Source: Blastocystis hominis
Taxonomy: Eukaryota; Sar; Bigyra; Opalinata; Blastocystidae
Length of the DNA stretch: 64,000 nucleotides
NCBI RefSeq assembly: GCF_000151665.1
Contig: NW_013171823.1
Coordinates: 186,001 to 250,000, forward strand
Direction: 5' to 3'
The notes under the pieces: model-generated
The model's input: the letters and a program-made list of their open reading frames with translations, nothing else
Databases searched by the model: none
What the model was told of the DNA's origin: nothing
Program-made: the position numbers and the translations under genes
Shown here: positions 24,288-35,343 of the stretch, in pieces
How the letters are laid out: every line of letters begins with the position of its first letter
Numbering within the stretch: the stretch's first letter is position 1

Positions 24288-27200
24288 CTAAGACCCCCGT
24301 GGCTCCACTACCCCAATCAGCTTCCTCACTGCGGAATTTTTATGATCGTGCCATGGACACCAGACACGATGTTCTGTGGACAAATTAAACAACTACGCAT
24401 CACCCTTCGCCCTCAACTCGACTTTATCGGGCCCAGAACTTGCCGCGGTTCGAACTCGTTTCATGGTCTCAAAAGAAGATTCTAAAGATCGTTTGTGTGA
24501 TGATTCGTCGTCCTGTGCGTCTCCCTGAGGAATCAAAGGCACAGACGAATCTCTCTGTGCGTCTTCTACCTGACTGTCGACTTGTGTTGCCTCTTGTTCT
24601 TGCGACGAACCACTTACCTGGGCACTTACCTGCACGCTCGCTGACTCCACTTCGAGGACTGGCGGATCGTTTTCTGGGAGAGAAGGCTGTGAAGTGTGAA
24701 CCTGCGGAGGGGCCGAGTCATCATAATCTAGAGGAGCGAACGGATCTTCGTCCGGTGGATTGGTGGAAGGGAAGGCCGCGATTGGCTCTTCCGAAGAGAG
24801 AGAAGGAGAGGACGGCCTTGCTGCGTCCGCTGGCGAGGCTGACTCCAGATCTTCGATCAATGGTTGTTTCTGAGCGAACTCCTCTTCCATGGCATCGCCA
24901 TTGATTGATTCCTTGGAGCAGTGGTCCAGTACTGCGTCTTCTTCGGGTTCATCCTCCAGTCCATCGTTTGACGAGATTCCAGTGGGCTCCACAGAGCGAG
25001 AATGAGATTCCTTTGCGAGAGGCGATTCGTCATTCTGTGCTGGATCGTTGTGTGGCTCGTTTTCATCGTGTTCGATATCCTTTACACCTACTTCAATCGG
25101 ATCTATGTCGTTTGTTTCTTCTCCTTCTTCTTCTTCTTCTTCTTCTTCTTCGTTATGAATATCATTATCATTTTCATTTTCATTTTCGTCATTCTTTTCG
25201 ATCGTTAAATCTTCAATAGACGCATTGTCGGAATCGTTCTTTTCCATCACTTCATCAAGATTTGGATAAGATTCGTTCGAACTAGCATCATTCGATGATA
25301 TTTCAATGGCTTCTTCCTTATCATCATCTTCCTCTTCTTCTTCTTCTTCTTCTTCTTCTTCTTCCTCATCATCATCATTATCATCATCATCTTCTTCTTC
25401 TTCTTCTTCCTCGTCTTCATCTTCCTCGTCTTCTTCTGTTCCATTATCAATATCCATATCAATATCAGGAGAATCAGAATCATCCACATCAACTTCTTCG
25501 ATTTGCATTTGACCATTTTCATCATTTTCATCGTTTTCATCGTTTGTGGATTCATTTTCGGTACTTTTAGCTTCGATATCGATCAATTCATTAGAAAGAT
25601 AGCCATAACTCGAGTTGTCATCCATATCTTCAATGTCCTCTTCATTTTGAGATGAGGATTCAACTTCGTCATCATCACCATCAACACCTTCCTCTTCTTC
25701 TTCTTCTTCATCCATATCATTTTCAATTTCATTTTCATTTTCATTTTCATTACTGTTTTCTTCTTCATTCTCCACTTCACTATGGATTTCATTATCATCA
25801 TCCACATATTGATCTTCTTCATTATCATTCATATATTCCTCCTCATTCCCAATTACAATTCCATTTTCATCATCATCATGAGGCTCATTTTCTTGATTAT
25901 CCACATTATCAATTTCAATTTCATGATCCATTTCCTCCTCGTTATCAATATCATTTTTATCTTCCTCATTCTCATTCTCATTCTCATTCTTATTTTCCAC
26001 ATGATCATTTTCACTCTTTTCGCTCTCTTCCTTGTTTTCTATATCATGCTCATTCTCAATTTCCTCTTCATTTTCGCTCTCCAGCTGTCTAAAGTAATAA
26101 ACTTCCTCCAACTGCTGGCCTGGCAATTCGCCATTGTTATCCCAAGCACTCAAATCATCGCCACCAAGAACCTCAGAAAAACGAAACACTCCTTCGTTTT
26201 CACCATTCTCATCATTTCTTGCTTCCTTTTCAATTTGGTTTTCGTCGTTCACATGTTCGGTTTCATTATGAAGTATGCTGCTATCCTCTACATTCATATG
26301 GCCATCCATTTCAGTTCCATTCTCCACAATCTGCGTGTTCTTCGTTTCCTGAACACTCGCAATTTCATTATGAGCGACTCTATTTTCATTTTCATTCATT
26401 GGCAACTCTTCATTTTCCACTCCTCTCACTTCTTCTTCTTCTTCTTCTTCTTCCATCTTTGCTGATTCATTCACATTCTCCTTCTCTTTATTCCATGAAT
26501 CCATTTTCGGTTCTTCCTTCAAAACTGACTTTTCGAGTCCAACTCCACTGAACGAAAAAGGATACATTTCATTCACAGACTTTTCCATTTCCTTCTTCGG
26601 TTCAGATTCTTTTTCCTGGACATTTGGCACAACCTTCAAATCCTCATCACTCTTTGCCTCCAATTCCAACACATTTGCATTTCCAATCTCATTTTCCAAT
26701 CCCTCTTTTTCTTTTTCTTTTTCTTCTTGTTCTTCTTCGCTTTTCTCCTTCTCCTTTTCATGCTCTTCAGGATTCGAAGCTTCCTCCTCCTCCTCCTCCT
26801 CCTCCATCACATATCGATCAATCGCCGAAGCAGACAGCAACTGCTCCTTCGACATGTCATCCGCATAGCTCACTTCGCGTCGCAACAGTCCCTATTCATT
26901 AGAAACACACAAAAGAAGAGTGTTCTTACAAAGGAATGCAGAGAGGACGAATAGTTCCACATGCCGGCTCGACGACCGCATTCGCGACATTCCAATTCGT
27001 TCGGATTGGATTGCTCCCATCCGAATAAAGCGAGCAGAATGTGAGTAATGATACGGTCGCGCGATTCCTGGCTCTCGGTTTCGGAAACGCCCATTTCTTG
27101 CATGTAGGCCTCGATGAATAAAGATAAAACGCCAGAAGTATCGAGAGCAGCAAGATCGATATCCACTCCGATATCCTATCCGTTAGAACAAAAAATCCAA

Positions 27201-27780
27201 AAGGAACTACAGAAGAAGTTTCGAATGACGCCAATCTGCTTTCAAAATCAGTAAGCAATTGAGAACGAGGAAGGAGAAGAGGATTCGTTAGATTTTCACT
27301 TCCGTGGATATTGTACCACGGACAAAGTTCTTGATGACGTAACAACAAATCGCTGTGGTATTGCTTTACACAATTATCGACTGCCGCCCTACTCAGTGAC
27401 TTGTCGATTTGAATAATGATTCTCGATTTGCAACTACGTTCAACCATTGCAATTAATCTTACATTGGGCACTCCAAAGTGTTGTTTGCTACATTTACCCA
27501 TCCATGGGAAGCACATTCAATCGGACTCAGTTCTTCTGGCTTTCCGAACCAGGTAAATACCGAATAGGACTCTACAATAACAACGAGCCAAATACACTTT
27601 ACTCAAACGATCTAAGTATTGCTTTCTATCTAGTGGGTTAAATGTAAGCTGAGAACCTAAATAACATCCTTTGCCTTTAAGAGTACTCGAATCTCCAGTG
27701 ACAATACCCCCGTTTGGATTTTGGACGAATAAATTATTCCAACTATCAAGTAATTCTGATATTCGTTTGATGTGCTCCAT
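24288..27780 (-). CDS. ZC3HC1: ZC3HC1/NIPA (NuBaID) homologue with giant acidic insertion
   Basis: The first BIR-like domain shows FNPLDRKQYLDRL, SYSVFTWFGKPEELSP, CASHGWVNV, a C..C pair and HQELCPW, the signature of ZC3HC1/NIPA and yeast Pml39, which bind the nuclear-pore basket. The second domain begins LALFGW..LECRECGRRAGMWN near 27000. Its zinc ligands are completed only about 800 residues later: a 30-nt intron (GTGATGCG..CCACAG) joins VELRAK to EHRVWCPWHD, followed by a TAG at 24288. Between them lies a long Glu/Asp/Asn tract (about 26840-24600) with runs of 10 or more acidic residues. Introns are about 28-35 nt. The start ATG 27780 is the first in frame with the domain; a short upstream exon cannot be excluded. 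Confidence 0.8.
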
Positions 27781-28082
27781 ACTATAAACACTTTTTGATA
27801 CTACAATGAGTGAACACGTTTTTAAAATGGGTCCTTTCCACAAGACTGTTTCTGTATTTATCTATCTATCTATTCTCACACACTTCTTTCCTAAACGTTT
27901 CTTTTGTACTCACAAAGGTGCTATTCATTGTCTCGTTTGCTCAAAGGTGTATTCAATCTGGTCGATTGACGATTGTCCGTTGATATTTCCATAAAACCAA
28001 AAGTTCCCCGTTTCCCTACTTTCGATTCTAGAACATTCGTCTTTTTCTTACTAAAAACAAAGTTATCGTTGAGGTTATCACT
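27781..28082. promoter_or_regulatory. Divergent promoter region between ZC3HC1-like and Cpn10 genes
   Basis: About 300 bp between two divergently transcribed genes. It contains a short (TCTA)n run near 27857-27878. I see no clear TATA box or other element. Confidence 0.4.
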
Positions 28083-28510
28083 ATGGTAATCGTCTCTACG
28101 TTGTTTTAATTCGTTTAGTCTGCCGTGTCGAGATTTATTCCCTTCGCTGATCGTGTTTTGTTAAAGAAGGTCATTCCTGTTGCTAAAGTACACAGCACAT
28201 TCTCCTAGTCATGTTTAGTCCGTGGGTGGTATTCTTCTTCCCGAAGATTCTGTGCCCACTCGTAATGAGTGTGAGGTTTGCGATTGACATATCTCGGGTG
28301 AGTTTTAGGTGATTGCTGTTGGTCCTGGCAAGTACGCTGAAAACGGTAACCTCATTCCCTGCAGCGTGAAGAAGGGAGACAGGTAGTTTGCCTCAAGTTG
28401 GTGTAATGCACAGAGTGCTTGTTCCTGGATTCGGAGGCGACCACATCAAGATCAACAATGAGGATTACTTGGTCTTCAACAACAATGATATTATTGGTAT
28501 TTTCCAGTAA
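28083..28510 (+). CDS. CPN10: Chaperonin 10 (GroES family)
   Basis: Four introns of 31-33 nt separate the blocks SAVSRFIPFADRVLLKKV, GGILLPEDS, VIAVGPGKY..IPCSVKKGDR and VLVPGFGGDHIKI..YLVFNNNDIIGIFQ, giving a full-length Cpn10 of about 100 residues. It caps the Cpn60 chaperonin in the mitochondrion or mitochondrion-related organelle. The start codon ATG (28083) is immediately followed by a 33-nt intron, so exon 1 is three bases. The stop is TAA at 28508. The N-terminus has no obvious long cleavable presequence, as is common for Cpn10. Confidence 0.95.
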
Positions 28511-28534
28511 GTTCTGTCTAATATTGGGTCATTC

Positions 28535-28542
28535 TGTTTGTT
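28535..28542 (+). terminator. TGTTTGTT 3'-end motif of Cpn10 gene
   Basis: A perfect octamer 24 nt beyond the Cpn10 TAA and 45 nt before the TONSL start. Confidence 0.7.
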
Positions 28543-28587
28543 TTCACATATTTCCGCCAAGACGAGTCAAATCTTGTCGATCCCTTT

Positions 28588-31500
28588 ATGTCGAAGCGAG
28601 AAATAGAGTCGTTACGCCAAAGTCTGAAAACTGCGAAGGAGAAGGGAAATCAGCAGGAGATTGTTTAATGTCGATTTACGTTGAATAATGTATTAGATAG
28701 TGTGCTGCAATGCTCTAGCGGAGGAATATCACAAGCGTGGCGATGAAGAGAGCTTAGAGAGCGCTATGCAATATCACAATATGGAATTGGAAACTTGTAG
28801 GACGATTAACAATGTGCGCAGCGCCATAACGGCTTTACGCTGTCTCGGAGATTGTTCTCGAGAATTGGGTGATATCCAGAATGCAAAGCGCTATTACGAA
28901 CAAGCTCTATATCTGAGTCGTGAGAACTGCAGAACTGTTGATGATGTGAAACAAGAACATATTTGTTCATCAAAAAGTGGATACCGATGGCATTGCTAAT
29001 AGGTAGCGGCGAAGGCAGAGCGTTCATTTTTATCGACTTGTCAAGATGTGCCAAAGTTAATGGAATACTATCGGTCTTTGTGTAATTTGGGATTAACCTA
29101 TTTGAACGAAGTATTTTTAAGCGAATCTCTGAATGTAGTCTGTTAAAGATACAGAAAGGGACGATAATGGTGTGTCCGATTTCCATATCATGTATCGCTC
29201 CATTCCCATTTTGCGCAGATCGCTCACCTGCATTCGTGTTGCTGAGGTAACCATTCCGATTTCCTATCCAACTATCTAGAAAATTCATCGACATCAGCAG
29301 CAGAGCTACGCAGAAGAAGAGAGAGAATCGGAATGGAAGCGAACTCTCTCCGAAATCCTCACGTTTCGCTGCGACGCGCTAGCGAATCTCGGGTTGGCTT
29401 ACGAAGACGCGGGCGATTTGCGTCAGAGCACGCAATATCTCTTTCAATGTGTGTACATGAAGGAAAGCTTCGAAGAGCTTCCAGAAGAATACCGCGGGCA
29501 ATACGCGTTGACGTGCAGTCGAGCCAAGCATTCGCTGGGTGTGTGCTACATGAAGATGCGAATGAACGACGAGGCTGAGAAGTATCTGCTGGAGGATTTG
29601 CGATTTTGTGAGAAGCGAAGATTGCAATCGCCTCCTTCGACTGAGTAGCGAAATGAATGGAAAGCGCTGAGAAATAGTCAGTTTAACAAGGCGTGTGTTG
29701 CGGAGGGACAGACGCATCTTACGTTGGGAACGCTGCAGCTGCATCTGCACACGACGAATTCGTATCAGCAGGCACAGCGCCATTATGAATCCGCGGTGAA
29801 TTTGTTTAAAATGGTGGGAGAACACATTCCGAAATCGTATGTGGCGGACGCAGAGCAAAACCTGAAAGTGTTGCGGAGTACTCGCGAGGAAATGAGCAAG
29901 CTGAAGAAGAGAATGGAGGAAGCGGAGGTTTGTGAGGATGCGAAGCAGCGCTGGGAAGAATGGAAATCGATTTGCGAAAGTGTGATGCGATTTGAGCAGT
30001 ATGACAACGAAACTCCGTTTATGAAATATCGGGATTGTAGTGATATTCTGTTTGGGAAAAAGAGTTCGGAGTATGGAGACTCGATCCTTCTCTATGCGGA
30101 GTATTTGTATTACTTGTACAGTGCGGACGAGGAGCCGGTAAAACTGAATGTGGCGAAGGAATCGTGCGAAAGTGCGATTGGTAGGATGTTTGTTGGTGTG
30201 AAGTTATGAAAAGAGATTTTTCGTTCAGATTCGAACGCAGACGTGGTTTCCAATTTCGATTCCAATTCCAATTTCAATTCCAATTTCAATTCCAATTCCA
30301 ATTCGCTTCGCTTGGCTTCGGCTCTGGAATTGTATGGATCGGTTCTTTCCGCCATTCGAAATACTGCAAATGATCAAGTAGACAATGCAATGAATGGAGT
30401 TGAAACTAGTTGGAAATGGATAGTTATTTGGAAGCGGCTTCCATTTTTGCAAAGTTTTTACCCGAACAACTCACGGCCTATTTGACAAATCTTGAAAATT
30501 TGCTAATTACCTTTAATCGAGTGGGATTGCGAAATCGTGCTCGATCGTTAAAGGAGCGAATCGATGAGTTTGGTTCATTTCATTCATTAAAGGAATAGAG
30601 TTCGAGAAAGCCACAGAGCAACAGAAATCGAAGCTGCTAATCCAAGGTGCGATCAGCAAGGTAGTCGTATTGAATGTGAATGGATGAATGATAGAAGATT
30701 CGCTCAAAGAGTCTTTGAATAACGATGGTAGAATTTGAGAATTAGAGTGAATTGCAGAATTGGAAACGAGCGGAGATTTCAACGATCAGCTTTCTGTATT
30801 TTCGGAGCCTTTGGGAGAGGAAGAAGAACTCTTTACCCAAGAAGAGGATTCATGTCGTGTTGTTACACGTCCATCCAAAATGATTGTGAATGATGATGAT
30901 GATAATGAAGACGAGAATAATAATGATGAAAGTGTTGGAGAAGGAGAAACGGATGAATCCTTGTTTGAAGAAGAGGCTGGAACAAGTCATTCCATAGAAG
31001 AATCGATGCTTCTGTCTCAAATAGAAGCGACCAATCGAAACCCAATCAAACAAGCAAAGTTGATATTTAAACTCGGGAGTTTTTACCAGGAGAATGCGGA
31101 ATACGAGAAAGCGGTTCCGCTGTTTTATCAGATCCAGCGGATTCTGCGTCCGTTTCCTTCGCACGAAGATATCAGTCATGTAGCAGTTCGATGTTTGTCG
31201 GTGTGTCTTCGCGAGTTGGGCGATTCGGATAAAGCGGTCGATGTTCTCAACAAAGATATCGATTTGCTCGTCTACCGAAAGTCTCGGATAGCCGGAGAGA
31301 GCGAATATAACGATTACTACGAATCGGAATTATTGCGATCATACGAAGAATTGGGGAATTGCTACATCACGTATTTTGACTCTACAAGTCACTCCATATA
31401 GATTATTCGATCGAACAAAGAAGCAGGCGTTACTGTCCAGCGCTGCGGAGTGTTATAATCGGTCGGTCCGCGCCGCTCGCCATTTGCATCCTTCTTCGGT

Positions 31501-34132
31501 GACAGGAGTTTTGGTGAATTTGGCAACCGTGTTGGAGGAGCAACAGAAGCCAGACGAAGCCGAGAAGATCTATAAGCAGGCGATCACGCAATGGAAGGCT
31601 CCTTCGTCTGGGTCGAATGAGGCCTCGTTGATCTATTCGAATCTCGCGCGAGGGTGGTATGACTACGCGCGTCTTCAAATCAAGCGGGGTTTGTATTCTG
31701 TCGCTCTGGAGTATTTACAGAAGGCATTTGTGAATGATTGCTTGTCGAGAAGGGTGGATGATATGGTACGAACAAGCTCGCTAATCGGTGATGTGATGCT
31801 GGAAATGGCAGGACGCGGCTCGCTAAGCGAAGAGAAATGGAATGTAGAAATGAAGAAGATGGTAAGCGAGTTGAGCGAAAGAGAACGAAACGGCTCTCCG
31901 CATGAAAAGAAAATGATTCAAGACACGAGCGAGTATCTGCGTCATTTGTCCTCCATTTTTGAGTTATGGACTCGTTGGAACCAGACTTGGAAGTCCAAAA
32001 CTCCAACGGAATTATGCGAATTTGTGATTGAGTCGCTCGAACTTCCTCCCTATCCTTATTCGTTATTACACTTTATTCTGCCAGTGATTGCGCAGACCCA
32101 ATCCAATCTTTCTCTGTCTGTAAACGACTCTGTAATCAGCGTTTCTCCTATGAGACTCGCAGAGTGGCTCACAGTCGTCACGATTGCAGTGTTGGTGGAA
32201 GAGCAGCGCTTTAACCAAGCGATTTCCTTGCTTCAAAAGAACGTAACGTTTTTATCTTTGTCTCCTGTGTTGCCTGCTCCTTCGCCTAGTTCGATATTGA
32301 ACTCGTTGAAGCAGAAATTGCGTCAGCGACTAGTTTTCTGTTCAGAAACTTCGACACACTCTGCAGATGTGTCAATGTCATTTTCTGAAGCAAAAAGTTG
32401 CTATGATGCGTTACTGCGGACTTTTCCTGAATTGGCAAAAGAACGAAACGGAATGGAACACAATGAAAATGAGGAGGAGGATGAAGACTTGTCTCTTTTG
32501 CGAAAGATTCGATGGAACCGGAATTTTTTACCCGCAAATGGGAATGCTGACAACATGAGTCTCGCGTTTTTACAATCGGTGAATCGTGGAAACTCGCGGT
32601 TTTCACACATTCGGAAAAAATCAAACGAAGCTTTTCGAATCCAATACGAAGATCCCGTTCTTGTCGTTCCCAAGAGACGAGTTAGAATCGAGAGAAGTCC
32701 TTCAAAACGAGCGAGACTCGAGGATTCGCCCCTATTTGATCAACCAGCGCAGCAAATACAACCAGAGAAATCGAATCAGCCAAATCTTCCCATGGAATCT
32801 TTTCCGCTGAATCAGCCAATCCAGTCCGCGCAATCGGCTCAATCCGTGAATTCCAATACATCCATTCGAATTGATTCCACGATCTTTTTCTGTGGAAATC
32901 AGGATCGTTTCGAAGACTCGATTCCAGTGGCATTTACTGAAGACTACGATTACATTTGCAAGCGTTTAACGGATCATATCAAGTCGCAATACGTAATCCA
33001 TTGGAATGAGTTGTGTTATTTCTAGGGAGTAACCGTGGAAGTTTTGCGAGTACTGAAGAACAATCAGATTATATGCGATCAGTCCATTCAGTTGGAGTCA
33101 GGCGATCAGATCGATATGTATTGTTCTCTTTCTTCGGACAGTTCCATTGTGGAAGCGTATCAAGAGATTATGAAAACGTACCAATACCGAACAGCCGGCA
33201 TGTATCACATTCTCGAATCGATCGCGCAAACTCCGACCTATTCCACAGTCACACACATCAAACTGTCGCAATGCGGTCTTGTCGACGGAGATATCTATCA
33301 CTTCCTTCTTCCTCTGCAGATTCCGCTGAGCTCGCTCACGAAACTTGATTTAAGTGACAATCAGTTAACAGATATGGCAGGTACACTTCTTGCATTGTGG
33401 ATTTTGAAAGGAAACTGTCCGCAGCTTCGAGAGATACGACTTGGAGGAAATTGCTGGCATGATCGAGGATTATCGCATCTGTTTTTCGCTTTGAAGGATC
33501 AAATAAGAATCGATTCGATCGATGTGACTCGATTGAGAATTGATAATGAAGCCATGGTGATGTTAACATCTCTCATCAAATCGTTTACGCCTGTGATTCT
33601 TCCAGAATCTGGGTCCATGCAGGGTCTTTCTCTTTGTTTTGTTTTTCTTTTCTTTGTTTATGCATAGCTGCAAAGTATATGGCGATGTCTCCGATTGCAA
33701 GAAAGTCTTTTTTGTCGTCTTTTAGTGATGTTGCTCTTGAGAATTTGGAACTTGATGGTGTTTCCATTCCGGATACTATCGAGTTTGTAAGTGCTGAGGA
33801 AGTGGATGAAGGGTAGCAAGTGATCAGCAGTCTACGCGATCAGAAATTGCTAAAGCACTTGTCTCTCACGCATTGCAGTCTGGTGAGTGTTTTGGAGTTG
33901 AATGATTCATAGAATCCTCATGTTTTTTATACTCTTTTTGCTCCTGAGTCTCTTCCTTCTATCCAATACATGAATCTGAGTAGTAATCAGAAAGGAGATG
34001 TCGCTGTTCAAACGAAGCTGCTGGAAGTGGCTATCGCCTTTGTTCAGTCTCGTGAAGTTACTGTAGAGATGAAGGAGATGAACTTTTACACTGTGCTACC
34101 AGATTCAGTAGCTTGTAAATTATTATTATTGT
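28588..34132 (+). CDS. TONSL: Tonsoku-like protein (TONSL/TSK/BRU1), TPR plus C-terminal LRR
   Basis: The N-terminus MSKREIESLRQSLKTAKEKG and CCNALAEEYHKRGD..AMQYHNMELE match the start of TONSL, a TPR scaffold for post-replicative chromatin and fork repair. TPR-like helical pairs fill about 28700-32300, interrupted by an acidic stretch near 30890-30960. A basic cluster (KRRVRIERSPSKRAR, near 32670) looks like a nuclear signal. A ubiquitin-like region follows near 32870-33110, then LRRs (LTKLDLSDNQLTDMA, LREIRLGGN) to the end. I see no ankyrin block, as in plant TSK and unlike animal TONSL. There are many introns, one of 48 nt at 30181-30228. The last codon is TAG at 34132-34134, with its T four bases before TGTTTGTT. 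Confidence 0.8.
30243..30303 (+). repeat. Short tandem repeat inside TONSL
   Basis: An imperfect TTCCAA/TTTCAA hexamer array coding for repeated FNSN/SNSN residues between two TPR segments. Confidence 0.7.
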
Positions 34133-34136
34133 AGTG

Positions 34137-34144
34137 TGTTTGTT
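34137..34144 (+). terminator. TGTTTGTT motif at the TONSL stop
   Basis: A perfect octamer exactly 4 nt after the T of the TONSL TAG; cleavage there would replace TAG by UAA. Confidence 0.75.
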
Positions 34145-34411
34145 GTTTAACAATGTATTGTGAACGATTAGAATTGCTTATTCATGATATTGAAAGGGCT
34201 GTTGTCTGCGTCGAAAAATAAAACCAATATATACAAATAGTGATTAGTGAAACAAGTCATGAGTGTCGCTTTATTTCCAACAACCAAATCACCACCAAAA
34301 GCATGCCTATCCAATCCATATCACATACACTCTCTCCAGCAATACGTTTCTCTGAGTTCACATAGAAATAAAAGAAGATCGAATGCATATATAAATATAC
34401 ATATCTTCGTC

Positions 34412-35095
34412 ATGATATCAAGTACATTGACAAGTGTAACGAATCTGCCCTTAGAAACCGAAACGGAAATGAATCAAGCAGAGGACTTCTTCAATAAGAT
34501 TCGAAATAGCCAAATAGAAAGAATGCTGTTCCGTCCATTCTACCTACGCCTCGTTTCTGTGATTGAAATTGTACCATTTTGAAATGGATGCTGATGTAGA
34601 CATTACTAGTTGTTTCATTTATCGGATGGCCCCTCCTAGGATTTGCATTGCTTCCACTCACCACAGATCTCGTTGAAAACAAAAAGGCATTGTGCATTGT
34701 ACCTGTTGATTTCCGATTTCATTTCTATTAGTACCAAAAATGGAGAATGGTGATTTTAATTGTATCATTCGTACTATTTTTCTATCGTACTCCCTACATC
34801 CAGTTCGTCACCAGCAATATGAAAACATACCGAATGGACGACGGTGGACTTGAATCCTATTTCAGACCTTCTTTTGTGATTAATAGCAATGTCCTATGGA
34901 TGTGGGGACTGCTGCTCTTTCAAGTACGCTAAGTCTTCCAATGCTTATTAGGCATGGGTGTACATGTTGACGATCAATGCAAGCCTGCAGGTGCCTCGAA
35001 GAAAACAGTACAACATAGAAGAGACTGCTTCAGAATCTGAGCAAGATGATCAATTCCTTGTTTTTTACATCACCTCACATCAGAAAGTTGTCTAG
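34412..35095 (+). CDS. Small multi-pass membrane protein, unknown
   Basis: Introns of 47, 33 and 28 nt join MISSTLTS..RPFYLRL, TLLVVSFIGWPLLGFALLPL, YQKWRMVILIVSFVLFFYRTPY and NVLWMWGLLLFQ-AWVYML, giving about four TM segments and a short polar tail (NIEETASESEQDDQF) ending in TAG at 35093. Several Met codons precede the first TM segment, so the start is uncertain. I do not recognise the family. No TGTTTGTT motif was found at its end. Confidence 0.55.
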
Positions 35096-35310
35096 CACTC
35101 CATGAGTGTTCTCCACAGTGAACCACAGATTATGCTGATCCTTGAACTATCATAAAACTGGTTGCCACCTCACAACTTTCCACAAAGAGTAGGTCATAAT
35201 GTGCACATTCTACTGGCGAACTACCACAAGATTCAACTAGGATGAAACTCCCAAAAAGAAGAGTTGTGCACGTGAAATGATTGGTCAGAATGATTTAGAA
35301 TGAAACTCCG

Positions 35311-35331
35311 GTACCACGAATTTTGTGGTAC
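35311..35331. promoter_or_regulatory. Perfect 7-bp hairpin just upstream of the Ca2+-ATPase start
   Basis: GTACCAC, a 7-nt loop and GTGGTAC form a perfect inverted repeat ending 12 nt before ATG 35344. It could be a binding site or a 5'-UTR hairpin. Confidence 0.35.
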
Positions 35332-35343
35332 TTCATAATTTTT

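Noticed and set aside
24393-26885. Acidic ORF as midasin or HUWE1
   Set aside because: No MIDAS/VWA or HECT domain follows; flanking exons give ZC3HC1 zinc-binding motifs in frame.
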